Positions 23,743 through 37,600 of a stretch of 64,000 nucleotides of DNA are shown here, in pieces. This DNA is from Nipponacmea schrenckii (taxonomy: Eukaryota; Mollusca; Gastropoda; Lottiidae). The DNA lies in NCBI GenBank assembly GCA_030562195.1, contig CM060202.1, forward strand, positions 26,770,317-26,834,316, written 5' to 3'. Made by a program: the position numbers and the translations under genes. Below the pieces are notes generated by a model. That model did not search any database. It was not told where the DNA came from and saw only the letters and a program-made list of their open reading frames with translations. Position 1 is the first letter of the stretch. Each line of letters opens with the position of its first letter.

Positions 23743-24132
23743 AATGGTAATGTAAATGGAAATTCTTTGCGATTTAGTCAAATGCAATTATCAATGGAGA
23801 CTAGACTAAACCAAAATACTTTCTAATGTCACCTGTACGTTAACTACCACTAATGAAGGTCAGAGAGTTATGAATGGACAAATGAAAGGTCATTTACTTT
23901 TTTTGCACTTGTCAATGACCGCTTGTACACATATATGGGTGTTTAAAAGCTGGTTTGGCCTCTGGAATCTTACCAATATTCATAAGGTTTCAAAACTTTA
24001 AATGTGACCGAATAGAAAGTTACAACAAGGGAAGTAACAACAGGTGTGCAATGGCAATTATTTTATAAAGACTACGACAAATTCTTCTGTCACAAAATCT
24101 TTCTGAGTATAAGCTTCGAATAATTACTTATA

Positions 24133-24441
24133 TGGATTCATTCCTGTATAACATTTTATGCTAATGATTGTATACGAATTTAGTCCGCGCTATTTTTTAG
24201 AAATCCTCTCTCTCCCTTCCATTTAGGGTTTTTGCATGCCCAGTTTTGACTAATTTTTGGTCTAGATTTCGAATTTGATGTCTGAAATTTGAAGTTCAAA
24301 ATTTTCATATTCATGTTGACTTTTTGTACAGAAACCAGGCCAGGCTTTCATGTGATATATTGGAAAAAAATTATAGAAGGTTAAATAATATTGTGATTTA
24401 ACATGGAAAGAGATGGCAAATGAATTAGAGGTCCGAATCCA
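24133..24441. mobile_element. MITE with TGGAYTC termini and TA flanks, copy A
   Basis: Left TA-TGGATTC and right GAATCCA-TA are inverted. Internal CATTTTATGCTAATGATTG, TTTTTGCATG and CCAGGCTTTCATGTGA are shared with copy B at 29431-29851. The TA duplication suggests a Tc1/mariner-type transposase (inference). Confidence 0.7.
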
Positions 24442-24719
24442 TAATGACACCGGAGAAGCTCGTGTTTATCTGAAACTTGATCGAAATGCCACAAGCTATT
24501 TATTAAATGATTGCTTTTCATATACAGCGAATACTGCTCATGAATTTTGTTTTCTTCAATATCTTGAGTTTCTGTAATTACGTTTTTTATCAGAATAAAT
24601 ACGCCTGTATATCGAATTCAATACCACCGCCAAATATTTGCTTTCTACCTTGTCGGATTACTCAGATGTCGGATTTTATACACTGTACAGCGAGTACTGC
24701 TCAGGTGATATCCCATAAG
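24442..24719. other. Intergenic, nothing recognised
   Basis: Only short unsupported frames, such as 24507-24767 (plus). Confidence 0.3.
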
Positions 24720-25180
24720 ACCAAATTCCGCATTCCACATAAAGTATTTACGACCACAAAAAATTAATCGCATGGTTTTATCGCCAGAAAAATTAAATCG
24801 CAGGTAGTCGCATACTTTCCTACAAGAATTAATCGAATGTGTCCACTTGTGCGACTAAAGAAAGAATCGCAACACGTGATACAAATATTTACAATGAAAA
24901 AGAAAAATGGCAGCACGGTACAGACAAGAAAGTAAGCGATTAATATGGTTATCGCAGGGTGTATGCGATTAAATATCAAATACGTTGGTCTCATGGTCTC
25001 ACCAAAAAATGTACACTTGTCGCATGCTTTTTTCCTATTAATCGCATGTGATCGCACAGAATGTTTAATTATTTAGTTTCCATTCTAACGATTATTTTTA
25101 ATCGTATACTTTACACCATGCGACAAGTGACTTGCGATTAATTTTCACTTTAATCGCACAAGTGGAATTTGGCCTTTATT
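24720..25180. mobile_element. Putative MITE with CCAAATTCC termini and repeated TTAATCGCA
   Basis: Starts with GACCAAATTCCGCATTCCAC and ends with GTGGAATTTGGCC. Inside, the octamer-like TTAATCGC/GCGATTAA recurs at least eight times in both orientations. Target duplication was not resolved. Confidence 0.55.
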
Positions 25181-26157
25181 AAACAATCACCTTCAATATA
25201 TGACAGCGACCTTCGACTTTTCAATATAGTTTACGACTATAGGGAACTCTTGTAAATTAAATAATCAATTAAGCGATTAAATTTTCATTATCTGTTGTAT
25301 AAACATCATAGGCTTTCATATATTGATGAGATTAAATAATGTGATAGTTTATCAGCAATTTGTTCATCATCACAAGATTAATACAAGTCTAGCCCAAAAT
25401 TCCCAGCAGTTTTTACAAACGATTTAGTTGTCGCCTATACCCGAAATAAAAATTTAAATAATATCTTAGTTCGTGGTAGATTACCTCCCCTTCCTTAGAT
25501 TTATTTCTTTTCTCCTTATTTCTGATGTAACCACTATCTATAGAGTGCCTTTCCTCGTCATTATCTTCAACATGCTTTAAGGCTATGTCCTTTTCTCCCC
25601 TTTTTCCATTAAACTTTTCAGTTTCACAAGTAAAAAACATTTATTATAATTTCCATTGATATTAATGTTCCTGTGGGAACCAGTAGTATTTTTTTACATT
25701 TCAGATTATAAAGATTATAGATGATTACTTGAACATTTCATTCCAAATTTTTTTTTGCACAACCGCACATACGATACTCCTATCACTGGAGGTAATGCCT
25801 CCATGCCTGTGCCTGTGCTTTCGTAGCATTGCTTAACCGCAACGTTACAACCTAAAATCCCAATTATTCTTTCTTTGAAGGAATACAGAGTCTTAAAAAG
25901 AACATAAATCAGGACATAATCTTTATATAATCAGATAAATATTTATAATTTTTTATAAACATACAATTGATTATGAAAAATGTGTAATGAATTGTTAAAG
26001 CGTTTTCAATAATTTATTAGTTTCGTGAGTTTTTAAGATTTTACAGGGATTCTGTTACTTAATGACACCAGGTAAGTTTACTGATGAATATAATATACTC
26101 ATATTGGCCATTCTTGAGAACTTAAATGTTAGTCTATCCTAAGACGCAGTATCACTT
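25181..26157. other. Intergenic AT-rich DNA with a MITE fragment
   Basis: A minus-orientation copy of the AAGCGTTTTTCAATAAT family lies at about 26005-26135 (AAAGCGTTTTCAATAATT, then ACAGGGATTCTGTTACTTAA). Nothing else seen. Confidence 0.45.
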
Positions 26158-26161
26158 TTAA

Positions 26162-26811
26162 GGACTGTGTCCACATTCGCGTTTTCAGGAGCGTTTTCAC
26201 GCCGCGTAATACGCGTCGGAAAACGCATGAAATGAGCGTAATACGCTGCGTTGTACTATGTCCACATTAGCGTTCTCGGAGGCGTAATTTGGGGCGTAAA
26301 TGCTAGAGAGGAAGACGAAATGGCGAATGAATAGGACAGTAACATTGAAGTCATAGCACTGTATATCTATAATAAACGGCGAAAAAACAAGAAAAGAACA
26401 CATGAATACTGGGTTCACGAATTACTGCAAGAGCGAGCTTGAATTGGGGAATACTAGCACTTGCTTGTTGTAAATAGGTTGTTTTTTTTTTTTCTATTTC
26501 TTCGATAAGTCGTACTATATCCTTATCTCCCTTGCCTATTGTGACTGATGTAATTGTAGTCTGCTGCTAAATATGCTCACGTGACATTTTGAGTGAAATT
26601 TTATTCACTTGCAGCTATTGACTCACGTCAGGCGTAAAACGCTCAAAACCCCTTCGGAAGTTATGGGCGTTTTACGCCGCGTTGGCAAAGCGTGGCGTTT
26701 TTTCGATTACGCCTATGTGGACAAGTCACTATTGAAATACTCTTTGGGGTTTCTCGACGCGTATTACGCGGCGTGAAAACGCTCCTGAAAACGCGAATGT
26801 GGACACAGGCC
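26162..26811. mobile_element. CpG-rich inverted-repeat element flanked by TTAA, 650 bp
   Basis: TTAA at 26158-26161 and 26812-26815 flank inverted termini of more than 50 bp (GGACTGTGTCCACATTCGCG at left; the inverse of GGCCTGTGTCCACATTCGCG at right), continuing through TTTTCAGGAGCGTTTTCACG. A second, internal inverted pair (TATGTCCACATTAGCGTT near 26270 and ATTACGCCTATGTGGACA near 26706) repeats the terminus. GCGTTTT and GGCGTAA motifs recur throughout. It is far richer in CpG than its surroundings. Open frames crossing it, such as 26692-26877, are shadows. Confidence 0.8.
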
Positions 26812-27294
26812 TTAAGTGACCTATTTTATTATTCTCTTAGTACAGTAACGGTTTTCTGTCTCGTTATTTCATTATAAGTCCGATTCAAGAAACGGTTTAA
26901 TAAAAATAAATATTCAGTCTATGAGAGGACTACAGACTATCAAGACCAACTGTTTATCCGTGTTATTTACCGACAATAGAACGAAGACAGTAAATATTCA
27001 CATGCTATACATCATCTCTGTTTGTTTATTAAGTTTCCATGGAAACACATGTTGATGATAAATGTATTAATTAAAAAATTGTCATGTAATGGATACATTC
27101 GACATCCATCTTCTTCGATGAATACATCGAGTCGCCATGTTGTGTCAATTTCATTACATTATGTATGAAAGTGATATTAATTTCCAATGGCCGATGGCAT
27201 GTTCTGATTCTTCTATAGTCTTTTAAGTCAGGCCAAATTCAGCTAACCTGGCTGAAGCCCGTTAATTAACGGGATATGATATACACTGAAAGTT

Positions 27295-27545
27295 GGTTGG
27301 TTGGTAGATAACAAGTTAATGTTAGCATCCAGCAAATGCTGATATCGCAAACTAGGTAGCTGTTGGTAGGTGACAAATTAACGTTCGCTTCCAGAGGATG
27401 CTGATATCACAAACTAGGTAGTTGTTGGTGGATGTCAAGTTAATGTTAACTTCCAGCAAATGCTGATATCGCAAACTAGGTAGTTGTTGGTAGGTAACAA
27501 ACTAACGTTTACTTCCAGGGATTGCAAACTAGGTAGTTGTTGGTA
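27295..27545. repeat. ~62-bp tandem repeat, about four units
   Basis: Units contain GGTTGGTAGGTRACAARTTAA, CTTCCAG, GATGCTGATATC and CAAACTAGGTAG; the last unit is truncated. Confidence 0.8.
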
Positions 27546-29428
27546 GATGGATTTGTTCCAATTAGATCATTCTGTGCTGTTGGTTTGGTTGTTAATAAAT
27601 CCCGAGATCTTGTCGGGTCTAATGACATGGCGGTGAAACTCGGCCCCGGGTGGTGTGGCGTGAGTTACTCGATCTTCTCCATTCTTCCAAACTCGTTCTG
27701 ATCATTTTTTTTTGTTCTATATATACGCTTAAAAGGTTGTACGTTTAATAACTGTCCGAGAATAGACACTAGAGAGAGCGACTAGTTGAGGAATAGATGC
27801 GGATACGTACGAACGTGATTGACTTGTCTATATGGCCCTAAATACGCCGCAGAATAAGACGGATATCACTTCCAGATGGGCACGACATACTCTTAATTTC
27901 GAAAACCCCGATTCCACATCGCCTTTGATTTATCTGTCAGAGAATAGTAATCAGAACCCAAATATTTGAGGTATCTGTTATAACGCTATTGACTCCTAAG
28001 TACTTATTTTATATTTATTATATATTATATCTATATTATTCATATAAATTATAATCACCGGAGAAGACAGTACAGGTGAAACCAGAAGAGCATATAACTC
28101 TCCATAAGAAACACAACCTCACAGGAGACGAATCAAGAACCCAAACAAGAAAGAAGACATGGAATAAAGAAGTAAATCACTCCTTGGTTAACGTCTTGCG
28201 ATATGGATATTTTTTTCTATACGCCGAAGCATACGCCATATATATTATTTATTTAGTCGCCTGGAGACGCAGTGGCTTAACAGGCTGGACACTGACTCTT
28301 ACGAGATGAATTTGAAAATAAGTTTTGTATAATCTTAATATTCAATTATTAGCTGTAGACTATGTTTTCTTTAAAAAAAAATTGTACGGGAATGAATGAA
28401 AAGGATCAATCCTTTAAAAATTGCCTGTTGGTCCAGGGTTCAATCCCGAACGCGGAAATACTTTCGATTCGTTTTATATCACATTTTGGCACTTTCTATA
28501 AACGAACCAAGGACACACTTTGTTTGTGTTTTCAGCAAGACGCATATTACTAAAATACTCAGTGTTGGCCGGGTATTTAAGACTATAAATGTATATGAAT
28601 AGAAAGATTATAACAGATTTTTAATGGAATGACTGAAGGATAACTTGTTATTAGTCTCTCAACATTCTAAATTAATATCTTAATCAAATACCCCACAGCC
28701 ATTCGTTCTATTTTATTTCAGAAGGCCCATTGAGATAGATGTTACATCTATGTCTTTACTGTATTGCATATAGTCTCTACATGTCGCTCTACTGTCCTAC
28801 AAAGTAAGAAAAACTGTTTACACGGATAAAAACTTAAAGGGGTTCAAAGAATGTATCAGGTACTTTATTTTTATTTCTTTTTATTATTTGATGGGCCTTA
28901 TACTACAAAAAGAAAGAAACAACTTGTTTATTTTACAAGGATAAAGAAATATCGATATTACAAGGATAATTATGTAGTTTTCAGTACAATCTTATCAAAA
29001 TATGATTACAATATTGTTGTCCTCTTGATAATTTTCGTCTCTTTTGTCGTCTAACAAGTTCTATACCAACATGGAGTTCTAGTGACGTTGATTTTAACCA
29101 ATCAAAGCGCAACAAGTAGGGCTGTTTCGTGCTTTGATAAATCTCTCGACATCACCTCTTGATGAATTATAATATGTACTCCCGTACCACTGCGCACGCT
29201 TGGAAAAAACTTTCAGTTAAGAAATACCATAATCTAGACATCGATGCCACTATTGGACTTTTCTATTTATTACTTCTGAAAATGATAAATATTAATGAAG
29301 ATTTTGTCTAGTACAACTAACCTCCCGTCCACCTGATGTCACCAGCCCAAAACTCCCACCCCACAATTGTAGCCATGTAATAACAATACGATAGTTGTTC
29401 AAAGTAAACGTTATAGAATAAGACAATA
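27546..29428. other. Intergenic, SINE-like pieces only
   Basis: A-box-like GGAGACGCAGTGGCTTAACA at about 28263-28282 and B-box-like GGTTCAATCCCG near 28438 look like scattered tRNA-derived SINE parts. The plus frame 28076-28309 crosses the first and is not supported as a gene. Confidence 0.4.
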
Positions 29429-29430
29429 TA

Positions 29431-29851
29431 TGGACTCAGACCACAAAAACATTTTATGCTAATGATTGTATATTTAGTCCGAGCTATTTTTAAAAACCCT
29501 CTTTCTCCCTTCCTTTTGGTGTTTTTGCATGTCTATTTTCGACTAATTCTAGATTTGGAATTTGATGTCTGAAATTGCATTTTCTTTCAGAATTTCTGAG
29601 ATAATGAGAAATTTAATTGGCGGAAGGTTATTTCTAAAATTGGTGGTTTTGTGTGAAGTGACAGTCAAGCGGATGTTGATAAAATGTACCGTAGTGGTTA
29701 ACTTTCATTTTGTTTAGTTCAAAATTTTCTTGGTCATACTGAATTGAAATTTTGTACAGAGACCAAGTATTGGCCAGGCTTTCATGTGACATATTGAATA
29801 TCGTGATTTAACATTGAAACAGATGGCAAATGAATTGGTGGACTGAGTCCA
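29431..29851. mobile_element. MITE with TGGACTC termini and TA flanks, copy B
   Basis: TA-TGGACTCAG at left and CTGAGTCCA-TA at right; about 110 bp longer than copy A at 24133-24441 through internal sequence around 29580-29700. Confidence 0.75.
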
Positions 29852-31794
29852 TACAGTCAAAATGGCGGAGAATGATGTCAGGTAGATGGAGATAACTCTA
29901 GTTTTATCTCAGACTACAAATATGTTACCGTCACAACTATTATAATGTAATTTTAGTACCTCTATTAGTTACGATGATACTTAAGAATGAGGAAAAATAA
30001 CTACCAAGGTCCAGAATAAGTTCCACCCCACCATAATGTAATTTCTTTCTTTGATTACGATGATACTACAGAATGCTAATAAATAACGAGCAAGTCCAGA
30101 AATTGTCTTGATGTCAACCCCCTTCCGATCCAGGCCAGACCAACCGCCACCCTCCTGTTTAAACCCGAGCTTCCCTGCCCCTGCCTTCTCTTCCAGCCTC
30201 TATAAGATAATTTTAATATTTCTACTACTTTAATTAATTACTATGACACTAAAGAAAGATAATAAATAACGATCCAGTCCACTGAGATTCAATCTAATAC
30301 CACAGCCCCATTAGGTTACTAATAAAACAAGACTAAAATAAGACTGAAATCATTACGAACTATTTCTAAATATAGTCCGTACTAATTCACTAATATCCGC
30401 GTTTTAACTCTCACTATTGAACCAAATTCATTGAACAATAGCAATCTTCATCAAATAGTTACAATCGAAACTGTAGATTCAATTTAAATTATTTGGAAAA
30501 TTCAATTATTATGGTGTTATAAGCTATGTTTCAAAGGTAAAAAGTGTTGATATATTTGGGTTCCCTGTTGATAGAGCACACAGATATCCAAATCATTTTT
30601 CAGAAATGATATCAGCACAGGGTTCTCATACAATTAAAACAAAAGTACCATATCTTGAAATACTAGCTTATCATCACATCCACGTAGATGTGCAATAATC
30701 CTTACAATATCTACAAAATTATGGAGCATTGAGTTATTAGAGTTAAAATTATTATCTTGATTAATGACTCTACCATCCGAAAGTATACCATGTAGTACTA
30801 TTGTAGTAACTAAAAATACTAAAAAAAACTAAGTGACAATTTCCGAGAATCTAATAGGTTTTTACGTTATTATCTCTCTTAAATAGGATTAATGTTCAAT
30901 CAATTTAAATCAATGAGATCGAAATGTTTTGATTGATTTAGATAATATACATACTTTTGATTCCACAATGACGTTCCTTACTTCCATTAATGACGAGGAT
31001 GAATTGCTTGGTATGACATTCTTTTTCATCAAATATGTAGGTCATTGAACTATATTCCAGAAGCTATGGCGGCCCAGTAAGTTAGGCACTTGCTCGCTAA
31101 ACTAAAGGTCAGGGATTCCCGGCAAATGCCAAGATAATGATTATATTAATAAAAGAAACATACTGTTAACGTGGGATTGTTTCTTTAAGTTTTCAAGAAA
31201 CACAACATCTATCTGGGATAGATACTTTAAATTAAGAAACTTGTTCGTAATAGGTCAGATACGAGAATTTATCAGAACATCTATCTGGGACTGCTTATTT
31301 AAGTATTAAAGAAACAACATCTCTCTGCCACTGATAATAAGTTCAAAAACTTAACAGTACCGGCATCAGATCTATCCGTGAAATTTACTCGATGTTTAAA
31401 AAAAATACATCTTTCTCGAACTGCTACTTTAAGTAAAGAAACTAGCTTCCACTTCAGCAAGTTTTTCAATAGAGTCGTGTGAAAATGTTGTGTATATCAT
31501 AATTATGTTTGTGCGATATTATCTAATATATATCATAATGCATTTTACGGTGTCATTTCCACAATTCTTGAATTATTAAAATGAAGTCATTCAGCTAATC
31601 ACGTACACTGGGACATATTAAAAACACAGTTCAGCTTGGGTAAAATTTGTCAAAGAAATGAAATTCACGCTGGGACAGTCCCCTGCAAAGCTGAATAAAA
31701 TATTCATAAACTTTAATGTTAGCCCTCTTAATCAATATTGCGCAATTGTCTTATTAGCTTCATACAGTATTTCATGTGACTGCATCAGTTGTTG
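29852..31794. other. Intergenic AT-rich DNA with one SINE-like piece
   Basis: At 31068-31130 GGCGGCCCAGTAAGTTAGGC followed by AAAGGTCAGGGATTCCCGG resembles the A- and B-box part of a tRNA-derived SINE. Otherwise nothing recognised. Confidence 0.4.
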
Positions 31795-32043
31795 AAGGGA
31801 TGGTAAAGATAGTGTAAGTGTAACAGGGTCACTGATATCATCATCTTGCACTATCCCTAATTCCAATCTGACATCCTGTATTTTCTGCAATTCCAACCAA
31901 AATAATCGTGTGGTAGGCCTTCAATCTACATGCATATTTTACGATACGTCTAGTTGAAAATTAGAATGATGCAAATGGATTCCACGAGTGTCTTCTATAC
32001 TCATACACAATTTAGAAAACCTCTCGACAATCCCTTTAAATGA
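31795..32043. mobile_element. MITE of the AAGGGATGGTAAAG family
   Basis: Left GAAGGGATGGTAAAGATAG and right CTCGACAATCCCTTTAAATG are inverted relatives. Internal AGAATGATGCAAATGGATTC matches the other copies. Confidence 0.6.
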
Positions 32044-32686
32044 ATACTATGTTAAATGTGAAATTGTCATTGTGCAGAAGATGTTTTGGTTCAACTCATC
32101 TTGACAATGACAATCTATAACGAACTTTTTAAAACAATATTTATTCAATATTTGCAAATTGTAACATACATACTTATGTATGAAAACAAGTCGAAGCTCA
32201 TATTAATCCATTACCATAACGAACTTCATTCTTGACTACAAAAGTCTGGAACCACAGACGTCTGGAACAAATGGGAATGGTTGAGTATTTCTGTAATTAC
32301 AGGAATGATATGAAAATAAGAATGGACCAATAAAGCGACAGAGACTTTTGGATGGTCTGAAAAATCAGAATGATGCTAAGCGATATCAAGTTCACCGATA
32401 CACATAATAGAAATGTTTTCAAAACATGTTTATAACCACCTTAAGAAGTGTATCTAATACACTCATATAAACTAACAATATTTAATTAAAAAACAGTAAT
32501 AAGCCCGCCGTCAAAAAAATTAATTAATATACGAAAAGAGGAAATGAGCAAGGTTTTGTTTGATGATGGTTTTAATTTCAAGTCATTCAAAAGAATCGGT
32601 AACGCTTGGCGTCATCCTAGTATCGAGTGTAAATATCATTATATTTTAAGTGGTTGAAAACCTTGATTATTGCTTAGATTAAATTA

Positions 32687-33035
32687 TTAAAGGGACAGTT
32701 TAACCATTCGTTTGAACAATCGTACCTTAGTCTTAGAAACACGAATTTGTTTGCTAAGTTAATCGGTAATAATGTACACAATTCACCGTAGCATTTTAAG
32801 CCAAACGCAGAATGTGAATGTGTCCAGAGTTATCTGCTTTCGAAAGTTAAAATGGCGACTTTTCATTGCTATGTATCAAAAAACATACATGTTTATAGAA
32901 TAGAAATTTGTTTCTTGGGGTATATTGATAAAAAATTCTTTAATTTGCATACATTATCAGTACATTTAAGACTATTTACATAATATATTCAAGATCCAAA
33001 TCAACTCCCGAAAATATCGAAACTTGGTCTTTAAG
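32687..33035. mobile_element. MITE of the TTAA / AGGGACAG family, copy 3
   Basis: Left TTAA-AGGGACAGTTT; internal GTTAATCGGTAATAATG, TGTCCAGAGTTATC and CATATATTCAAG as in copies 1, 2 and 4; right end degraded (TTGGTCTTTAA). Confidence 0.55.
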
Positions 33036-33925
33036 GCTTTCATATGACTTATTATAAACCATGCAAATTAAGTTTTACTTCGTTTTTCCTAGTTAGCAAT
33101 GAGGTGTTTTTCTGAATCTGTATCTGAAACGAAATGTACAATCAAAGAAAGGTTGATGACTCTATCTGCCCTTGTAATTTTTCCAGTACCCTCAATTAGA
33201 TTAAACAATGTGGGCAATGGAATTCAGGGAGGGGAATGATTTGTGTCCTATTATTTCATAGACACTGAATGGCGTTTTGTCCCCACGTAAATCTTTTAAA
33301 AAATAGTTGTTGCACATTGCAAACTACATGGTGCTGTCCGTCTACAACTACAAAAAGAAACTCGGGTGTAATACACCATTTATATAATGAAAGCCACAAA
33401 TCCGATTCCAATAAATAACGGTATTTCTACGCCAGTCTTGCTCGAGTCGACAATTCCATTTAATTCAATGATACAGGTAATAATGTGAAAGATGATATAC
33501 GGTCATCGATTTTTTTCATATCGATCTTGCTTCGTGTCGCTAGAAAATCTCCTACCCGCGTGTTGTCGATCAACTTTTAAAACTATCTGTCACACAAGCC
33601 ATCATTCTGTTCTATTGTTCTTTCTAGTGTGGTCAGATTGGGACATTTAGTAAATCTTTACGGTGATGTTCAGTGATGCTTAGTGATTTAGTAATTACCT
33701 GGTAATTAAAGGTATGCAAGGTGCGATGTTTAAAATGTAAATTCAGGTAAGAGGAATTCTTATTATTTTCTTTTGTCTCGGCATCTTCATCAATATATTT
33801 CTCACCGTGTGGTTTCTATAGTAAAACATTATTTGAGAAATAGGAGAGTTTTGTGAAGACTTATCCTTTGTTATGTTGAAATCGAAGTTCAGGTTAGAAC
33901 AATGCTTTTACACGTTTTGTCTTCG
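33036..33925. other. Intergenic, nothing recognised
   Basis: AT-rich without credible frames or repeats. Confidence 0.3.
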
Positions 33926-34465
33926 CATCATGTGCTATATAGTATAACACTATATTTTGCGTCACATACCATTATATGTGTTATAACTTATAACGTGTTA
34001 TATAGGAATATATGTGTCATATAGTATAACATGTATTATATAGCATGTTTTATATCCTACTATATGTGATATGTGTTATATAGTGATATATGTTTTATAT
34101 ACATTGTACCACTATATCTGATATAACGTTTGATATATATCATGTGTGATATACTACTATATGTCTTGTATGCCAATATATGTGTTACTACTATGTAATA
34201 TATACAACTATGTGTTATATACCACTTTATGTGATATATACCACTATATGTGTTATATACCACTATAAGTGTTACTGCTGCATGTGTTATATATTGTAAC
34301 ATGTGTTATTTAGCATGTGTTATATACCACTATATGTGTTTTATATACCACTATATGTGTTTTATATACCACTATGTGTGTTTTATAGTATAAATGTGTT
34401 ATATAGAACTATGTGTGTTATATACCACTATATGTGTTGTATAGTATAACATGATTGTGTTATAT
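33926..34465. repeat. AT-rich ~20-bp tandem repeat
   Basis: Degenerate units of TATATGTGTTATATACCAC with length variation; more than 20 units. The minus-strand frame 34060-34302 is only a translation of it. Confidence 0.85.
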
Positions 34466-34479
34466 ACCACTTATGAGAT

Positions 34480-35510
34480 TTTGTATCAATTTTCATAGGC
34501 CTATTTTATCTCATTTTATTGACTTCCTTATCGTTTTTTGGAACAGTATCTTAATTTCCCACATTCTCTATAATTTCCCTATCGTTTCCTGTACATTTCT
34601 AACAATCTCAAAACTCCCCTATTATTTAATAAATTTTTCAATATTTTTTCTGAGCTTCTCTATCATTTTTGAATGTTTTTAAACTTTTTGAATTCTTATA
34701 TCGTTTTCTGAAACTTTTCTTTAACTTTCAAACTTCCTAATCATTTTCTGAAACCTTTCTTTAATTTTTTTAATTACCTCGTCATTTTCTGAAACTTTTC
34801 TATAATTTTCTAAACTTCCTTATCATTTTCTTAATCTTTTCTTTAAATTCTAAACTTGCCTATCATTTTCTGAAACTTTTCGGTAATTTTTTTAATTACC
34901 TCGTCATTTTCTGAAACTTTTCTTTAATTTTCAAACTTCCTAATCATTTTCTGAAACTTTTTTTTATTAATCATTTTCTGAAACCTTTTTTTAATTACCT
35001 CGTCATTTTCTGAAACTTTTCTTTAATTTTCAAACTTCCTAATCATTTTCTGAAACTTTTCTTTAATTTTCAAACTTCCTAATCATTTTCTGAAACCTTT
35101 CTTTAATTTTCTAAACTTTCTTATCATTTTCTTAATCTTTTCTTTAAATTCTAAACTTGCCTATCATTTTCTGAAACTTTCAATTTTTTTAATTACTCTA
35201 TATTTTCTGAAACTTTTCTATAATTTTCTAAACTTCCTAATCATTTTCTGAAACTTTCTTTAATTATCTATTTTCGAAACTTATTCTTAATTTTCACTAA
35301 ACTATTCTATAATTCTAAACTTTTCTTAAGTTCTAAACTACCTTTTTCATTTTCTGAAAAATTTTTCAAATTTTTTATTTTTTAAATTCCCGAGCTTTTC
35401 CGAAAGCATAAATTTTTATATTCAATCATTTGACACTGAACACAAATTCTGAAATTTTTCTATAATGTTCTAAACTACCTTTTACATTTTCTGAAATTTT
35501 TCATTTCATT
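34480..35510. repeat. ~40-bp pyrimidine-rich tandem repeat
   Basis: Units of CATTTTCTGAAACTTTTC plus TTTAATTTTCAAACTTCCTA with internal deletions, most regular at 34900-35110. Confidence 0.85.
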
Positions 35511-36849
35511 TTATTATCTGAGCTTTTCCGACATACTTATTATTTGAACCTTTGACGAGCTGAACACAAAATAACCACTAGCTATAAATCAAGCATAATA
35601 ATTAAATTATGAAAACTCTAGTAAAGGATACATCTCAATGTCTCAAATGACAATCTGCCGATTAAAGACACAAAGTTGATTATAAATTGTATAAACGTAA
35701 TTTGTTATCACCATTATGAACCAGTTATTATATTAAGAAAATTAAGACTATCAAATTATTTTGACCAAAATAAACATTGAGAGATCAAAATAGCCGTTTA
35801 CAGCTAAGAAAATTAACTTTCTAATTAAGGAGAAAATTACCATTCCGTTATGAAAAACACAAATCTTCCATTTTATCAATTGGTCATTCCGTATCATGCA
35901 TGTACTTTCTATAAATCCCCGGACAGTCCATTGAGCTTCTGAAAGATATGCTTCCTCTATATAGGATAATCAAACAAATAGTTTTTATTTGACTTAATTC
36001 GAGAACTTCAAATTGTATGCTTTATTTTAAAAGGTAGTATTCATTTTTAATTAATTTTGAAATAAGCTTGGAAGCGCTTTTTTCAAGAATTTCTCATATT
36101 AATGTATTTCGTGTAAAGATTCTATTCTTTTACTTATAGCACCTGGTAAGTCTAACTAATGAATATAATCACTCTTATTGACAACAATCCACTCTAGGTA
36201 GAAGCAGTTCTATTGCACTGACTATGCAAAGCATAGCACCAAGAAGCAGATTTGTTGTCACTTTGAAGTTGACAAACGGTCTTTCTTAGTTATACAGAAC
36301 TTGCAACAGTTAACCACTGGTCCCTACCCGAGTGAAAACCTTTGAGGATTTGACTAGTAGCTGAATAATTCAACATCAAGATAATGTAGAAATAGAAAAG
36401 AAGAAAACAAAAACAAATTTGATTAATGACGATTTTTTGTAGCCGTGATTGTGTTCAGGGTTATTGGTAATATGATAGGCTTGTGACACTCGTTCATCCG
36501 GGATTTCCGCCATTATTTCAAACCGCGTTTAGTCACGCGCGATTAAACGTCATAATGACGTTATTATTTCCATTGATTGACAAGGTGAAAGTCGCGAAAA
36601 CATATCACATTACGAGAAGTCATTCTGTAGACTCACCTGTCCAGTGAACTAGAAATATTGTCGTAAATCATTTATGAGATTAATATAATATTTTGTACTC
36701 CCCTTGTGGTTTCTTACCAATTATTTTCTCCCCTATATACACATGCATACATAAGCTTAGGTGAAAGTCCGAATATCTGTCTAGGGTTTTCATTGGCTAT
36801 ATTTACTGAGGCACAATCCAATCAAAGCGCTTCACGTACAAACTTGGCA
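35511..36849. other. Intergenic with one MITE fragment
   Basis: A minus-orientation fragment of the AAGCGTTTTTCAATAAT family lies at about 36065-36185. No gene seen. Confidence 0.4.
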
Positions 36850-37600
36850 TACTATAATAGTGGCTATTGCAGTCAAGGTATACGATAAACCTCGTAATAG
36901 CCAGGCATTGTGAAGATGTATAATTATGAAGTTTGTAATATCTTGACATTGTGAAGATGTAAAAGGCAAAGTTTGTAATAGTTTGACATTGTGAAGATGT
37001 ATAAGACAAAGTTTGTAATAGCTTGACATTGTAAAGATGTATAAGTATAAAGTTCGCAATATTTGACATTGTGAAGATGTATGAGTATGATGTTTGTAAA
37101 AGATTGGCATTGTGAAGATGTATAAGACAGAGTTCGTAATATTTTGACAATTGTGAAGATGTATAAGTATAAAGTTTGTAATAGTTTGACATTGTGAAGA
37201 TGTATAAGACAGAGTTCGTAATATTTTGACATTGTGAAGATGTATAAGTATAAAGTTTGTAATATTTTGACATTGTGAAAATGTATAAGATGAAGTTTGT
37301 AATAGCTTGACATTGTGAAGATGTATAAGGATAAAGTTTGTAATAGACTGACATTGTAAAGATGTATAAGTATAAAGTTTGTAAAAGGTTTACATTGTGA
37401 AGATGTATAAGTATGAAGTTTGTAAAAGATTGACATGTTTAAGACAGAGTTCGTAATATTTTGACATTGTGAAGATGTAAGAGTATAAAGTTTGTAATAG
37501 ATTGACATTGTAAAGATTTATAAGTATAAAGTTTGCATATGATTGACATTGTAAAGATGTATAATTATAAAGTTTGTAATAGATTTACATTGTTAATATG
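36850..37600. repeat. Second array of the 40/41-bp minisatellite, about 17 units, with leader
   Basis: Begins with GTGGCTATTGCAGTCAAGG and continues as diverged TTTGTAATAGNTTGACATTG units in the same orientation as at 4858-6376. Minus-strand open frames here are repeat translations. Confidence 0.9.

Noticed and set aside
36803..37508. Minus-strand frames of 92-194 aa
   Set aside because: Translations of the second 40/41-bp array.
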